In this document: piece after piece, positions 7,266 to 13,216 of the stretch
Layout: each line of letters starts with the position of its first letter
How positions within the stretch are numbered: the first letter of the stretch is position 1
Source: Pseudomonadota bacterium
GTDB lineage: Bacteria; Pseudomonadota; Alphaproteobacteria; Reyranellales; Reyranellaceae
Length of the DNA stretch: 20,594 nt
Assembly: GCA_023436825.1 (NCBI GenBank)
Contig: JAEZHS010000362.1
Location: 1 to 20,594 of the forward strand
Reading direction: 5' to 3'
Translations under genes and position numbers: made by a program
The notes under the pieces: model-generated
The model's input: the letters and a program-made list of their open reading frames with translations, nothing else
Databases searched by the model: none
Told to the model about the DNA's origin: nothing

Positions 7266-7922
7266 ATGCGATCTCTACTCCCGACCCGGATTGCGACGAT
7301 CTCCATCATCGCCGGCTTTGTAGCCTTGGTGGCATATCCCGCATTCACGCAGAACGCCGAGCCCCTTGTGCTCGCCCAGATGATGCATGGCGACGACAAA
7401 GGCATGCAGGGCAAGGGCATGCAGGATAAGGGCATGCAGGGTCACGGCATGCAGAAGGATCAGGGCATGCAGGGCCAGGCGGCGCCCACCACACCGGGCC
7501 GGATGGGGGGAATGGGACAGGGCATGATGCCTGGCATGATGATGGGCTCGGGCATGCCGGGCAGCGCCATGATGCCGATGATGATGATGCAGGGCCGTAT
7601 GGGCGACATGGCCGACTACGTGGAAGGACGCATCGCCTTCCTGCAGACCGAACTTCGGATCACCGACGCGCAGATGCCGGCGTGGAATGAGTTCGCGAAT
7701 GTCATGCGTGCGAACGGCAAGCGCGCTTCGGAGGCCCGTGCCGCTCAGCCGCAATACGCCGGTACGTCGTTCGGCGACCGATTGGACGACCAGGAGCGCT
7801 GGCTGTCGGTGAGACTGGAAGGCATCCGGGCGCTGAAGCCCGCATATGCAAAGCTCTACACCATGCTCGACGACAAGCAGAGGAAAACGGCGGACGACGT
7901 GATGTTCATGGTCGTCCGATAA
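7266..7922 (+). CDS. Met-rich Spy/CpxP-like periplasmic protein
   Basis: This 218-residue exported protein has a signal peptide (1-28, hydrophobic IATISIIAGFVALVAYPAF). The region 39-115 is extremely rich in Met and Gly. It opens with five GMQ repeats (residues 47-69: GMQGK, GMQDK, GMQGH, GMQKDQ, GMQ) and continues with clusters such as GMMPGMMMG and MMPMMMMQ. The C-terminal half is helical and carries LTxxQ-like motifs of the Spy/CpxP family: LRITDAQMPAWNEF near 130 and LDDKQRKTAD near 201. Spy-type proteins are periplasmic chaperones or metal-stress proteins; the methionine clusters suggest Cu(I) binding. ATG at 7266 is chosen because AGAGGA lies six bases upstream and a signal peptide follows; a longer in-frame start would add a non-signal leader. 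A Crp/Fnr-type box lies at 7120 and a strong hairpin terminator follows the stop. Confidence 0.82.
   Translation: MRSLLPTRIATISIIAGFVALVAYPAFTQNAEPLVLAQMMHGDDKGMQGKGMQDKGMQGHGMQKDQGMQGQAAPTTPGRMGGMGQGMMPGMMMGSGMPGSAMMPMMMMQGRMGDMADYVEGRIAFLQTELRITDAQMPAWNEFANVMRANGKRASEARAAQPQYAGTSFGDRLDDQERWLSVRLEGIRALKPAYAKLYTMLDDKQRKTADDVMFMVVR
7401..7473 (+). repeat. Short tandem repeat encoding GMQ units
   Basis: Five near-identical units of 15-18 bases, each starting GGCATGCAG, lie in frame within the Spy-like gene. They encode GMQ followed by two or three variable residues. Such arrays can change length by slippage in 15- or 18-base steps without breaking the frame, altering the number of methionines. 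Confidence 0.8.
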
Positions 7923-7937
7923 GGCAGACAAAACAAG

Positions 7938-7961
7938 AAAGGCCCGGAACCCGGGCCTTTT
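7938..7961. terminator. Bidirectional intrinsic terminator
   Basis: AAAGGCCCGG, loop AAC, then CCGGGCCTTT forms a perfect 10-bp stem with a 3-base loop, and T residues extend on the plus strand. It sits 15 bases after the Spy-like stop and 24 bases beyond the stop of the convergent lipoprotein gene. The A-run on the other side lets it work in both directions. Confidence 0.85.
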
Positions 7962-7985
7962 CCATGTCTCCGCGCTCGACACCCG

Positions 7986-8354
7986 CTAGGTCTTGTTGGC
8001 GGGCGGGTGCATGTCGGCATGCGGTCCGATCGTGCACTGCGAGCCGGTCGCGGTTGCGTCATCGATGATGCCTTTGGCATCGACGGTGAAGTTGATCATG
8101 CAGCGCCGTGCCTGAAAGATCGTCTGCGACTTCGGTCCGGTCACCGACTGGTTGGTGAACAGGTATCCGATGGCGCGGCCGCCATCGGCGGTCGGATCGT
8201 CGTGATGCGGCGGGCCCCACGACCGGATGAGATGAGCCGAGCTGTGGCCGACCCAGTCTTTTACGTTGAGATCCTTGACCTGCCCGGTCGACATGGGACC
8301 GCATGCAACGGTGGCCATCGCAAGACCCAACGAAAGAATTCCCCCGAGCTTCAT
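7986..8354 (-). CDS. Small hypothetical lipoprotein
   Basis: This 122-residue protein has an N-terminal hydrophobic segment and a lipobox: MKLGGILSLGLAMATVACG, with C18 as the probable lipidated cysteine. The rest is soluble. It includes WVGHSSAHLIRSWGPP and GRAIGYLFTNQSV, a pattern loosely like small SmpA/OmlA-type outer-membrane lipoproteins that use a 'LIRxWGPP' turn. A later segment is FQARRCMINFTVDAKGIIDDATATGSQC. The C-terminus is His/Pro-rich (IGPHADMHPPANKT). A good AGAGGAG ribosome site lies about ten bases before the ATG. The gene converges on the Spy-like gene at a shared terminator. A Crp/Fnr-type box at 8430-8443 is 75 bases upstream of the start. Function is unknown; context suggests an envelope role under the same control as the copper genes. 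Confidence 0.72.
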   Translation of the reverse strand: MKLGGILSLGLAMATVACGPMSTGQVKDLNVKDWVGHSSAHLIRSWGPPHHDDPTADGGRAIGYLFTNQSVTGPKSQTIFQARRCMINFTVDAKGIIDDATATGSQCTIGPHADMHPPANKT

Positions 8355-8429
8355 AGCAGTTATCTCCTCTTCACGAATTCACGACTCACGTCGATGCCTC
8401 TCATCTATTTGGCGAGATGGGCCCAGTGT

Positions 8430-8443
8430 TTGAGCCACATCAA
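8430..8443. promoter_or_regulatory. Crp/Fnr-type box between lipoprotein and His-rich genes
   Basis: TTGAGCCACATCAA, extended by one more paired base each side (TTTGA-N6-TCAAA, 8429-8444). Read on the minus strand its spacer is GTGG, which shares TGG with the spacers of the other two boxes (ATGG, TTGG). That hints it faces the lipoprotein gene. A class II position would put that transcript start near 8395, with TAGATG as a weak -10. Confidence 0.6.
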
Positions 8444-8616
8444 ACGGAAGCAATCGTGGTTGGGGCAGCATGATCTGTGCCAGCGACTTTGGCGGCATCA
8501 CCAGCTCCGCAGGTGTCTAATATTGGACTCGGCTTTCAGTGTGCGGCGCATCAAGCTTCGTGTTACGGGCGAGTTAAGCGAACTGTCGAGGCCGGTGGAG
8601 TCATTTGTCTGGAATG

Positions 8617-8640
8617 ATCGAACGACGTTGATCGTTCGAT
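8617..8640. promoter_or_regulatory. Perfect 9-bp inverted repeat just before the His-rich gene
   Basis: ATCGAACGA, six-base spacer, TCGTTCGAT. The right arm ends three bases before the GTG at 8644. As DNA it could be a repressor operator. As RNA it would form a stable hairpin occupying the ribosome-binding region of the next gene. Which of these applies is not decidable from sequence. Confidence 0.5.
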
Positions 8641-8643
8641 AAT

Positions 8644-9093
8644 GTGCGGATGGCCATGCGGCTTTTGGGCGTCATCATCATGACCATGGCAAGCGTACTC
8701 CTGTTCCACGGCGTGGCGCTGGCGCATGGGTCCGAACACAGTGACCGGGTGCATGCTCACCACAACACGAGCAAGCCGGCAGAGACCGAAGCCGCATCTT
8801 CCAGCCACACGGGCCACTGCCACGGGTCGACGATCGCCACGTCGTTGGAAATGATGTTCGACGCATCGTCCAGGACGGGCGCGCATGACGTCACCGGCGA
8901 TTGGAATACACGCGACGATTGGGATCAGAACGACGATTGCTGTGGCGTTGCTTGTCACGCAGTCGTTGGGAGCAAGGGCGACGACAAGGTTGCATCGGTT
9001 CTCCCCTCCAGCCCCTTCGCCCTGGCGGGCGCGTCGGAATTGCTCGGAATCAAACAGCGCCGGTTGGAGCGACCTCCGCGGCGCTTCTGGTAA
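8644..9093 (+). CDS. His/Cys-rich exported hypothetical protein
   Basis: This protein of up to 149 residues has a signal peptide (hydrophobic VIIMTMASVLLFHGVALA, cleavage near residue 27). A His-rich mature start follows (HGSEHSDRVHAHH, then SSSHTGHCHG). The centre holds DDCCGVACHAVVG (98-110), a Cys/His cluster that could bind a metal. A second hydrophobic patch (SPFALAGASELLGI) leads to a basic, Pro/Arg C-terminus (LERPPRRFW). I cannot assign a family. The composition and the neighbouring copper genes suggest periplasmic metal binding. The start could be the GTG at 8644 or ATGs at 8650 or 8656; all retain the signal peptide. A perfect inverted repeat abuts the start. The gene lies 146 bases before the Crp/Fnr regulator gene. 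Confidence 0.6.
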   Translation: MRMAMRLLGVIIMTMASVLLFHGVALAHGSEHSDRVHAHHNTSKPAETEAASSSHTGHCHGSTIATSLEMMFDASSRTGAHDVTGDWNTRDDWDQNDDCCGVACHAVVGSKGDDKVASVLPSSPFALAGASELLGIKQRRLERPPRRFW

Positions 9094-9096
9094 CAT

Positions 9097-9163
9097 CGTC
9101 CTACGCTACGCTATGACTTGGGCGGCTCCGTAACGGTGCACGCTCTGCACGTTGCGTAGGACG
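9097..9163. promoter_or_regulatory. Nested inverted repeats upstream of the Crp/Fnr-family gene
   Basis: Outer arms CGTCCTACGC (9097-9106) and GCGTAGGACG (9154-9163) are perfect complements. Inside them GTGCA-CGCTC-TGCAC (9136-9150), flanked by AAC and GTT, makes a second hairpin or palindromic operator. There is no T-tract, so a simple terminator is unlikely. The structure fills the gap between the His-rich gene and the regulator gene and may control the latter. Confidence 0.4.
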
Positions 9164-9239
9164 TGTCGCGCGAGCTTCGCATCGGCGACGGCGAGCGCGG
9201 AAACCGAGCACTTCCTTTTCGTTACCATTGGGCACTCAG

Positions 9240-10016
9240 ATGAAGCCGCAAGCTTGTCCGGGGCGGGACGCTCCAGGCGGTTGCCTGCAATCGCCATTCG
9301 ATCGACCTCGCCATCGCAGGTCCGACACAATCGACCGAAACGCTCGCGGCGACTTCGCGCCGGGAGGAGACGTCAAGCCGGAAGGCCTGTTCGACAGGCT
9401 CTGTGCCCGGATTCCGTCCACGAAGTATCCGGCCGGCCGGATACTCTTCCGCCAGGGCGATTGGGCGGACGCGATCTACTACGTCGGGTACGGTCGTCTC
9501 CACCGAACGATAACGACCAAACACGGCGACGACCGGCTGGTGGCGATTCTGGGTCCCGGTGATTTCTGTGGCCAGGATTGCCTCGGCCATACACCGTACC
9601 GCATGACATCGGCTGTCGTTGTCGAAGACTCCAAGGTCGTTCGGATCGAGAAGAACGCGATGGACAAGCTCCGTTGGGATTGGCCGGACTTCGCCGATGC
9701 CTTTACGTCCTTTGTCCTGATGCACGGTCTGGAGACGGAGGCCGCCCTCATCGATCAGCTTGTCGGCTCCGTTGAACAGCGGCTCGGGCGCGTCTTGCTG
9801 AAGCTCGCGAACGCCGGAAGCGGGGTGGACGATTCGGGAACGATCCTGAACGTCAAGCAGGAGATGCTCGCCGAACTGGTGGGCACCACACGGCCGCGCG
9901 TGAACTATTTTTTGACCAAGTTCCGACGCTTGGGGCTCATCGACTACGGAGGCTCATTCGGACCCGGCGTGATCAGGGTGAGCAATCGCCTGCGACAGGT
10001 TTGCGACAGGGAGTGA
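9240..10016 (+). CDS. Crp/Fnr-family transcriptional regulator
   Basis: This 258-residue protein has a cyclic-nucleotide-binding-type beta-roll at about 50-165: KYPAGRILFRQGDWADAIYYVGYGRL, then ILGPGDFCGQDCLG. A long dimerisation helix follows (165-190), then a winged helix at 203-236 (LNVKQEMLAELVGTTRPRVN then YFLTKFRRLGLIDY). The recognition helix reads GTTRPRVNYF and lacks the Glu/Ser/Arg triad of canonical Fnr (VETISR). N-terminal cysteines (C6, C15) do not show Fnr's CX2C cluster spacing, though C55, C110 and C114 add possible redox or metal ligands. The family senses cAMP, oxygen, NO or redox state; the ligand here is unknown. ATG at 9240 is preferred over a TTG four codons earlier. It sits amid three TTGAG-N4-ATCAA boxes, so it is a candidate, not proven, controller of the copper genes. 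Confidence 0.85.
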   Translation: MKPQACPGRDAPGGCLQSPFDRPRHRRSDTIDRNARGDFAPGGDVKPEGLFDRLCARIPSTKYPAGRILFRQGDWADAIYYVGYGRLHRTITTKHGDDRLVAILGPGDFCGQDCLGHTPYRMTSAVVVEDSKVVRIEKNAMDKLRWDWPDFADAFTSFVLMHGLETEAALIDQLVGSVEQRLGRVLLKLANAGSGVDDSGTILNVKQEMLAELVGTTRPRVNYFLTKFRRLGLIDYGGSFGPGVIRVSNRLRQVCDRE

Positions 10017-10023
10017 GGATCAC

Positions 10024-10458
10024 ATGAGCTTCAGCGACCAGTCTTGCCAACCCATACCCTATCTGGGTATCGCCTCAATCATGGTCCGGGTGCGCCCCCT
10101 TCTTTGGCTGATCGCGCTGTTCGCCATTGTCGTGCCGACCCTCGGCATGACGTTGGTGAGACACGCGTCGCTCGCCGTCGGGCAGGCGTCGGCTGATTGT
10201 CCGGAGCATGCGCCGCCGCCCGCCCCCTGTCCGGCGAACGGCACAGCAAAGCATGCAGCGGGGGATTGCTGGCCGCTGATGTCGTCGACGCTCGCTCTGC
10301 CGCCGCCGACGGCGGACTGTGACGCGACGATGCCGATCCAGGCTCCCGTCACGAAGCCCGTGCGCAGTCTCGCCGGGCATGTGCTGGCAAGAGATCCGCC
10401 GCCTCCCCGTGTCCGAGCCGAAGCATCGGTTCATATTTCAGCACGCGGAGAAGCATGA
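10024..10458 (+). CDS. Small Cys/Pro-rich membrane or exported hypothetical protein
   Basis: This protein of up to 144 residues begins seven bases after the regulator gene, with a GTGAGG ribosome site. An alternative start at Met20 (10081) would give a cleaner signal-type N-terminus (MVRVRPLLWLIALFAIVVPTLG). After the hydrophobic helix come several cysteines (ADCPEHAPPPAPC, GDCWPL, ADCDATM) and a proline-rich tail ending GHVLARDPPPPRVR. It shares its plan (hydrophobic start, Cys/His middle, Pro/Arg C-terminus) with the protein at 8644. I do not recognise the family. It overlaps the following broken cupredoxin gene by ATGA, so the two were co-translated. Metal handling in the periplasm is an inference from context. 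Confidence 0.55.
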   Translation: MSFSDQSCQPIPYLGIASIMVRVRPLLWLIALFAIVVPTLGMTLVRHASLAVGQASADCPEHAPPPAPCPANGTAKHAAGDCWPLMSSTLALPPPTADCDATMPIQAPVTKPVRSLAGHVLARDPPPPRVRAEASVHISARGEA

Positions 10459-10650
10459 TGTTGTACCGACATTCGCTTGTCGACGGCCTTGCGTGGCTGA
10501 TAGCCACACAGGCGTCAGCGCATAGCCGAGCCGGGCAAGACCGCCAGCTTCGTCTGGACCTTCAAGCGCAGGGCCAACCTGGAGTTCGCCTGCAACATCC
10601 CGGGCCACTACGAGGATGGGATGAAAGGCCCCATTCGCTTCGTGGAGTGA
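10455..10650 (+). pseudogene. Broken cupredoxin gene (signal peptide plus C-terminal copper-site fragment)
   Basis: The ATG at 10455 overlaps the preceding stop and begins a signal-peptide-like sequence (LVDGLAWLIATQASAHS). From 10525, in another frame, comes AEPGKTASFVWTFKRRANLE then FACNIPGHYEDGMKGPIRFVE and a stop at 10648-10650. This is the C-terminal part of a plastocyanin/azurin-type copper protein, with the ligands Cys, His and Met of the C-x4-H-x4-M loop intact. A stop at 10501 lies in the cupredoxin frame, and the middle of the domain with the first histidine ligand is absent. A deletion and frameshift have therefore destroyed the gene. An intact version would have been a small periplasmic cupredoxin, as often found next to copA/copB. 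Confidence 0.75.
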
Positions 10651-10656
10651 TTGGAA

Positions 10657-10680
10657 GGCGAAACGGATCGCCGTTTCGCC
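10657..10680. terminator. Strong hairpin after the cupredoxin remnant
   Basis: GGCGAAACGG, loop ATCG, CCGTTTCGCC gives a perfect 10-bp stem. It starts six bases after the remnant's stop and ends four bases before the next Crp/Fnr box. There is no T-run, so termination efficiency is uncertain, but its position marks the boundary between two transcription units. Confidence 0.5.
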
Positions 10681-10684
10681 CGTG

Positions 10685-10698
10685 TTGAGTTGGATCAA
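10685..10698 (+). promoter_or_regulatory. Crp/Fnr-type box upstream of the CusF-copA-copB operon
   Basis: TTGAGTTGGATCAA, nine of ten half-site bases of the Fnr consensus and the same half-sites as the boxes at 7120 and 8430. It lies 56 bases before the ATG at 10755. A class II activator position (centre at -41.5) would put the transcript start near 10733. Confidence 0.65.
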
Positions 10699-10754
10699 TG
10701 TCAAACGCCGCGAGTCCCCTTTGTGTGCAAGCGGCTGCTCCCAGGAGAATCTCG

Positions 10755-11387
10755 ATGAGACTCCCTTCATTTCGTCTGTTCCTCGCCGGTTCATTGTTGC
10801 TGGTGGTTGCGGCATGCGCCGATCAGGCCACGACAGCCTCGACACGGCCGGGCTCCGCGCCGTTGGCGGTCGATCTCGGCGGTTCGACGCGAATCCCGCA
10901 TATTGCCGGCACTGCCGGCGAAGGCGAAGGCTACGACACCATGCAGGCTGTTCCGGCGGCGCACGCATCGATGGCCGGCATGGCCCATCAAGGGGTCGCT
11001 CCCAGGGCAAGGTCCGCACCGGCGGTCGACCACGCTGCCATGGGCCATGGCACCGCGAGCCAGGGCGCCGTTGACCACAGCAAAATGGACCACGGCTCGA
11101 TGCCCGGCATGAACCAGGCGCCGGCCGGCGCTCCGCAGGTCGCTCAGGCGCCGCATGTCGAGGGCACCGGCACGGTCAATTCAGTCGATGCAGCCGGCCG
11201 CAAGGTCAACCTGAGCCACAACGCCATCCCGGCAATCGGCTGGCCGGCGATGACCATGGATTTCGCGGTCGCTCCGTCGGTCGATCTGCGGACGCTTAAG
11301 CCTGCGACGCGGGTCAACTTCATGCTGCAGCGCGGCGGCGACGGCATGTACGTCATCCATTCGATCGCGCCGGCGAGAGGCCAGTGA
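10755..11387 (+). CDS. Lipoprotein with C-terminal CusF-like copper-binding domain
   Basis: This 210-residue protein has a signal peptide and lipobox (LLLVVAAC, C21), so it is probably lipid-anchored in the periplasm. A His/Met-rich linker follows (HASMAGMAHQG, VDHAAMGHG, VDHSKMDHGSMPGMN; residues 70-120). Residues 134-206 are a CusF-like OB-fold domain (VEGTGTVNSVDAAGRKVNLS then HNAIPAIGWPAMTMDF). All four CusF Cu(I) ligands are present as H155, W163, M166 and M168. The protein should bind Cu(I)/Ag(I) in the periplasm and hand it on. ATG at 10755 is chosen for its AGGAG and the signal peptide; an upstream in-frame start would put a non-signal leader first. Its stop overlaps the start of copA, so partnership with the multicopper oxidase is likely. 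A Crp/Fnr-type box lies 56 bases upstream. Confidence 0.88.
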   Translation: MRLPSFRLFLAGSLLLVVAACADQATTASTRPGSAPLAVDLGGSTRIPHIAGTAGEGEGYDTMQAVPAAHASMAGMAHQGVAPRARSAPAVDHAAMGHGTASQGAVDHSKMDHGSMPGMNQAPAGAPQVAQAPHVEGTGTVNSVDAAGRKVNLSHNAIPAIGWPAMTMDFAVAPSVDLRTLKPATRVNFMLQRGGDGMYVIHSIAPARGQ

Positions 11388-13216
11388 TGACCCGCGATCC
11401 GTCGAGACCGATCGTCGGACGACGACGCTTCGTCCAGGGCATTGCCGCCGCCGGCGCCGTCACGGCGCTGTCGCCGTGGGACGCCTCGGCGCAAACCTCG
11501 TCCGCGGTTCTGAGCGGCACCGATTTCAAGCTCGAGCTTGCGACCTTGCCGTTCAACGTCACGGGATGGACGAGGACGGCCACCGCCATCAACGGCCGGA
11601 TTCCGGGTCCGACCCTGCGCATGCGAGAGGGCGAAACGGTGACGCTCTCCGTCACCAACCGCCTTCCGTTCACGAGTTCCATCCACTGGCACGGGCTGCG
11701 CATCCCGTCAGACATGGATGGCGTGCCCGGCTTCAGCTTCAACGGCATCAAGACGGGGGAGACGTTCGTTTACCGCTACGCGCTGAAGCAGAGCGGCACC
11801 TACTGGTATCACGCGCATGGTCCGGAGGAGCAGACCGGCGTTTACGGGTCGATGGTCATCGAACCCAGGGGCGGTTTCGCCACCCGCTTCGATCGCGACT
11901 ACGTGATCGTGCTGTCGGACTGGAGTGATGAGAGTCCGCTCAAGATCATCGGCAACCTCAAGTTCCAGGCCGATCATTACAACTACAATCGCCGCACCTT
12001 GGGCACCTTCATCGAGGATGCCAGGAGGGATGGCCTCGGGCCCACGATCCAGGATCGCCTGATGTGGGGCAACATGCGCATGAGCCCCACCGACATCCTC
12101 GACGTGTCGGGCGCAACCTACACCTACCTGATGAACGGCCAACCACCCGCGGCCAACTGGACGGCGCTCTTCCGTCCCGGCGAGCGGGTGCGCCTTCGCT
12201 TCATCGATGCCGGCACCATGAGCATCTTCGACGTGCGCATCCCCGGCCTGAAGATGGTGGTGGTCCAGACCGACGGCAACGACATCGTGCCGGTCACGGT
12301 CGATGAGTTCCGCATCGGCCCGGGCGAGACCTACGACGTCATCGTCGAGCCGCGCGAGCCGCAGGCCTACACGATCTTTGCCCAGGCCCAGGACCGCACT
12401 GGCTACGCCCGTGGTACCCTGGCGCCACGGCCCGGCATGATCGCGGCAGTGCCGCCGATGGATCCGCGCCCGATGCGCACCATGGCGGACATGGGCATGG
12501 ACCATGGGGCGGGTGGCCATGGCGGCCATGGCGGCGCGGCGCCTGCCGGCAAACCTCCGGATGCATCGAGCGACCCTCACGCCGGCCACACCATGCCGGG
12601 CATGAGCAACGGCGGCGCTTCCGCCGCGGCGCAGGATCATGGCGCGCACGGCGCTTCCCCGGCCGCGGGCCTGACGTCGACGCTTCCCATGTCCGGCCAG
12701 CATGCGGCGCCTCAACTCCAGGGCCGCGTCGGGGTCGACAACGTCGCCATGGTGACGAAATCGCGTCTCTCCGAACCCGGCGACGGCCTCGACAGCAACG
12801 GCCGACGGGTTCTGCTGCTCTCGGATCTTCGCAACGCCAAGCGCGGCAACGACCTGCGTCCGCCCACGCGAGAGATCGTCCTGCACCTAACGGGCAACAT
12901 GGAACGCTTCATGTGGAGCTTGGACGGCACGAAGTTCTCCGATGCCGCGCCGATCATGCTGAAGCTCGGGGAGCGGGTGCGCTTCACCCTGATCAACGAC
13001 ACGATGATGGATCACCCCATGCACCTGCACGGCGTATGGAGCGAACTGGAGAATGGGCAGGGAGACTACCTGCCCTACAAGCACACTATTCTCGTCAAGC
13101 CGGCGGAGAAGCTGAGCTTCTTGGTGAGCGCTGACGAGCCCGGCCGCTGGGCCTTTCACTGTCATCTGCTCTACCACATGGAACTCGGCATGATGCGGGA
13201 GGTGCGCATATCATGA
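11387..13216 (+). CDS. copA: Multicopper oxidase, copper resistance protein CopA
   Basis: This protein of about 609 residues has a twin-arginine signal (GRRRFVQGIAAAGAV, cleavage near DASAQ at 36), so it is exported folded. The copper sites of a three-domain multicopper oxidase are complete: HWHG at 100-103, HAH at 142-144, HPMHLHG at 543-549 and HCHLLYHMELGM at 591-602. The last includes the type-1 Cys592, His597 and Met602. Residues 364-440 are an inserted His/Met/Gly-rich loop (MADMGMDHGAGGHGGHGG, HAGHTMPGM), typical of CopA/PcoA and thought to bind extra copper. The enzyme oxidises Cu(I) to the less toxic Cu(II) in the periplasm. It starts at ATG 11387, overlapping the CusF-like gene's stop (a GTG at 11384 is also possible), and its stop overlaps copB. 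The HAHGPEEQTGVYG segment differs slightly from the common HSHSGFQEQ form. Confidence 0.95.
   Translation: MTRDPSRPIVGRRRFVQGIAAAGAVTALSPWDASAQTSSAVLSGTDFKLELATLPFNVTGWTRTATAINGRIPGPTLRMREGETVTLSVTNRLPFTSSIHWHGLRIPSDMDGVPGFSFNGIKTGETFVYRYALKQSGTYWYHAHGPEEQTGVYGSMVIEPRGGFATRFDRDYVIVLSDWSDESPLKIIGNLKFQADHYNYNRRTLGTFIEDARRDGLGPTIQDRLMWGNMRMSPTDILDVSGATYTYLMNGQPPAANWTALFRPGERVRLRFIDAGTMSIFDVRIPGLKMVVVQTDGNDIVPVTVDEFRIGPGETYDVIVEPREPQAYTIFAQAQDRTGYARGTLAPRPGMIAAVPPMDPRPMRTMADMGMDHGAGGHGGHGGAAPAGKPPDASSDPHAGHTMPGMSNGGASAAAQDHGAHGASPAAGLTSTLPMSGQHAAPQLQGRVGVDNVAMVTKSRLSEPGDGLDSNGRRVLLLSDLRNAKRGNDLRPPTREIVLHLTGNMERFMWSLDGTKFSDAAPIMLKLGERVRFTLINDTMMDHPMHLHGVWSELENGQGDYLPYKHTILVKPAEKLSFLVSADEPGRWAFHCHLLYHMELGMMREVRIS

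Noticed and set aside
8007..8642. Plus-strand open frame over the lipoprotein gene and its upstream region
   Set aside because: It overlaps a lipobox protein with a strong ribosome site on the other strand and shows no recognisable domain.
11708..12886. 392-codon minus-strand open frame opposite copA
   Set aside because: Same GC-rich shadow effect; copA has all its copper ligands on the plus strand.
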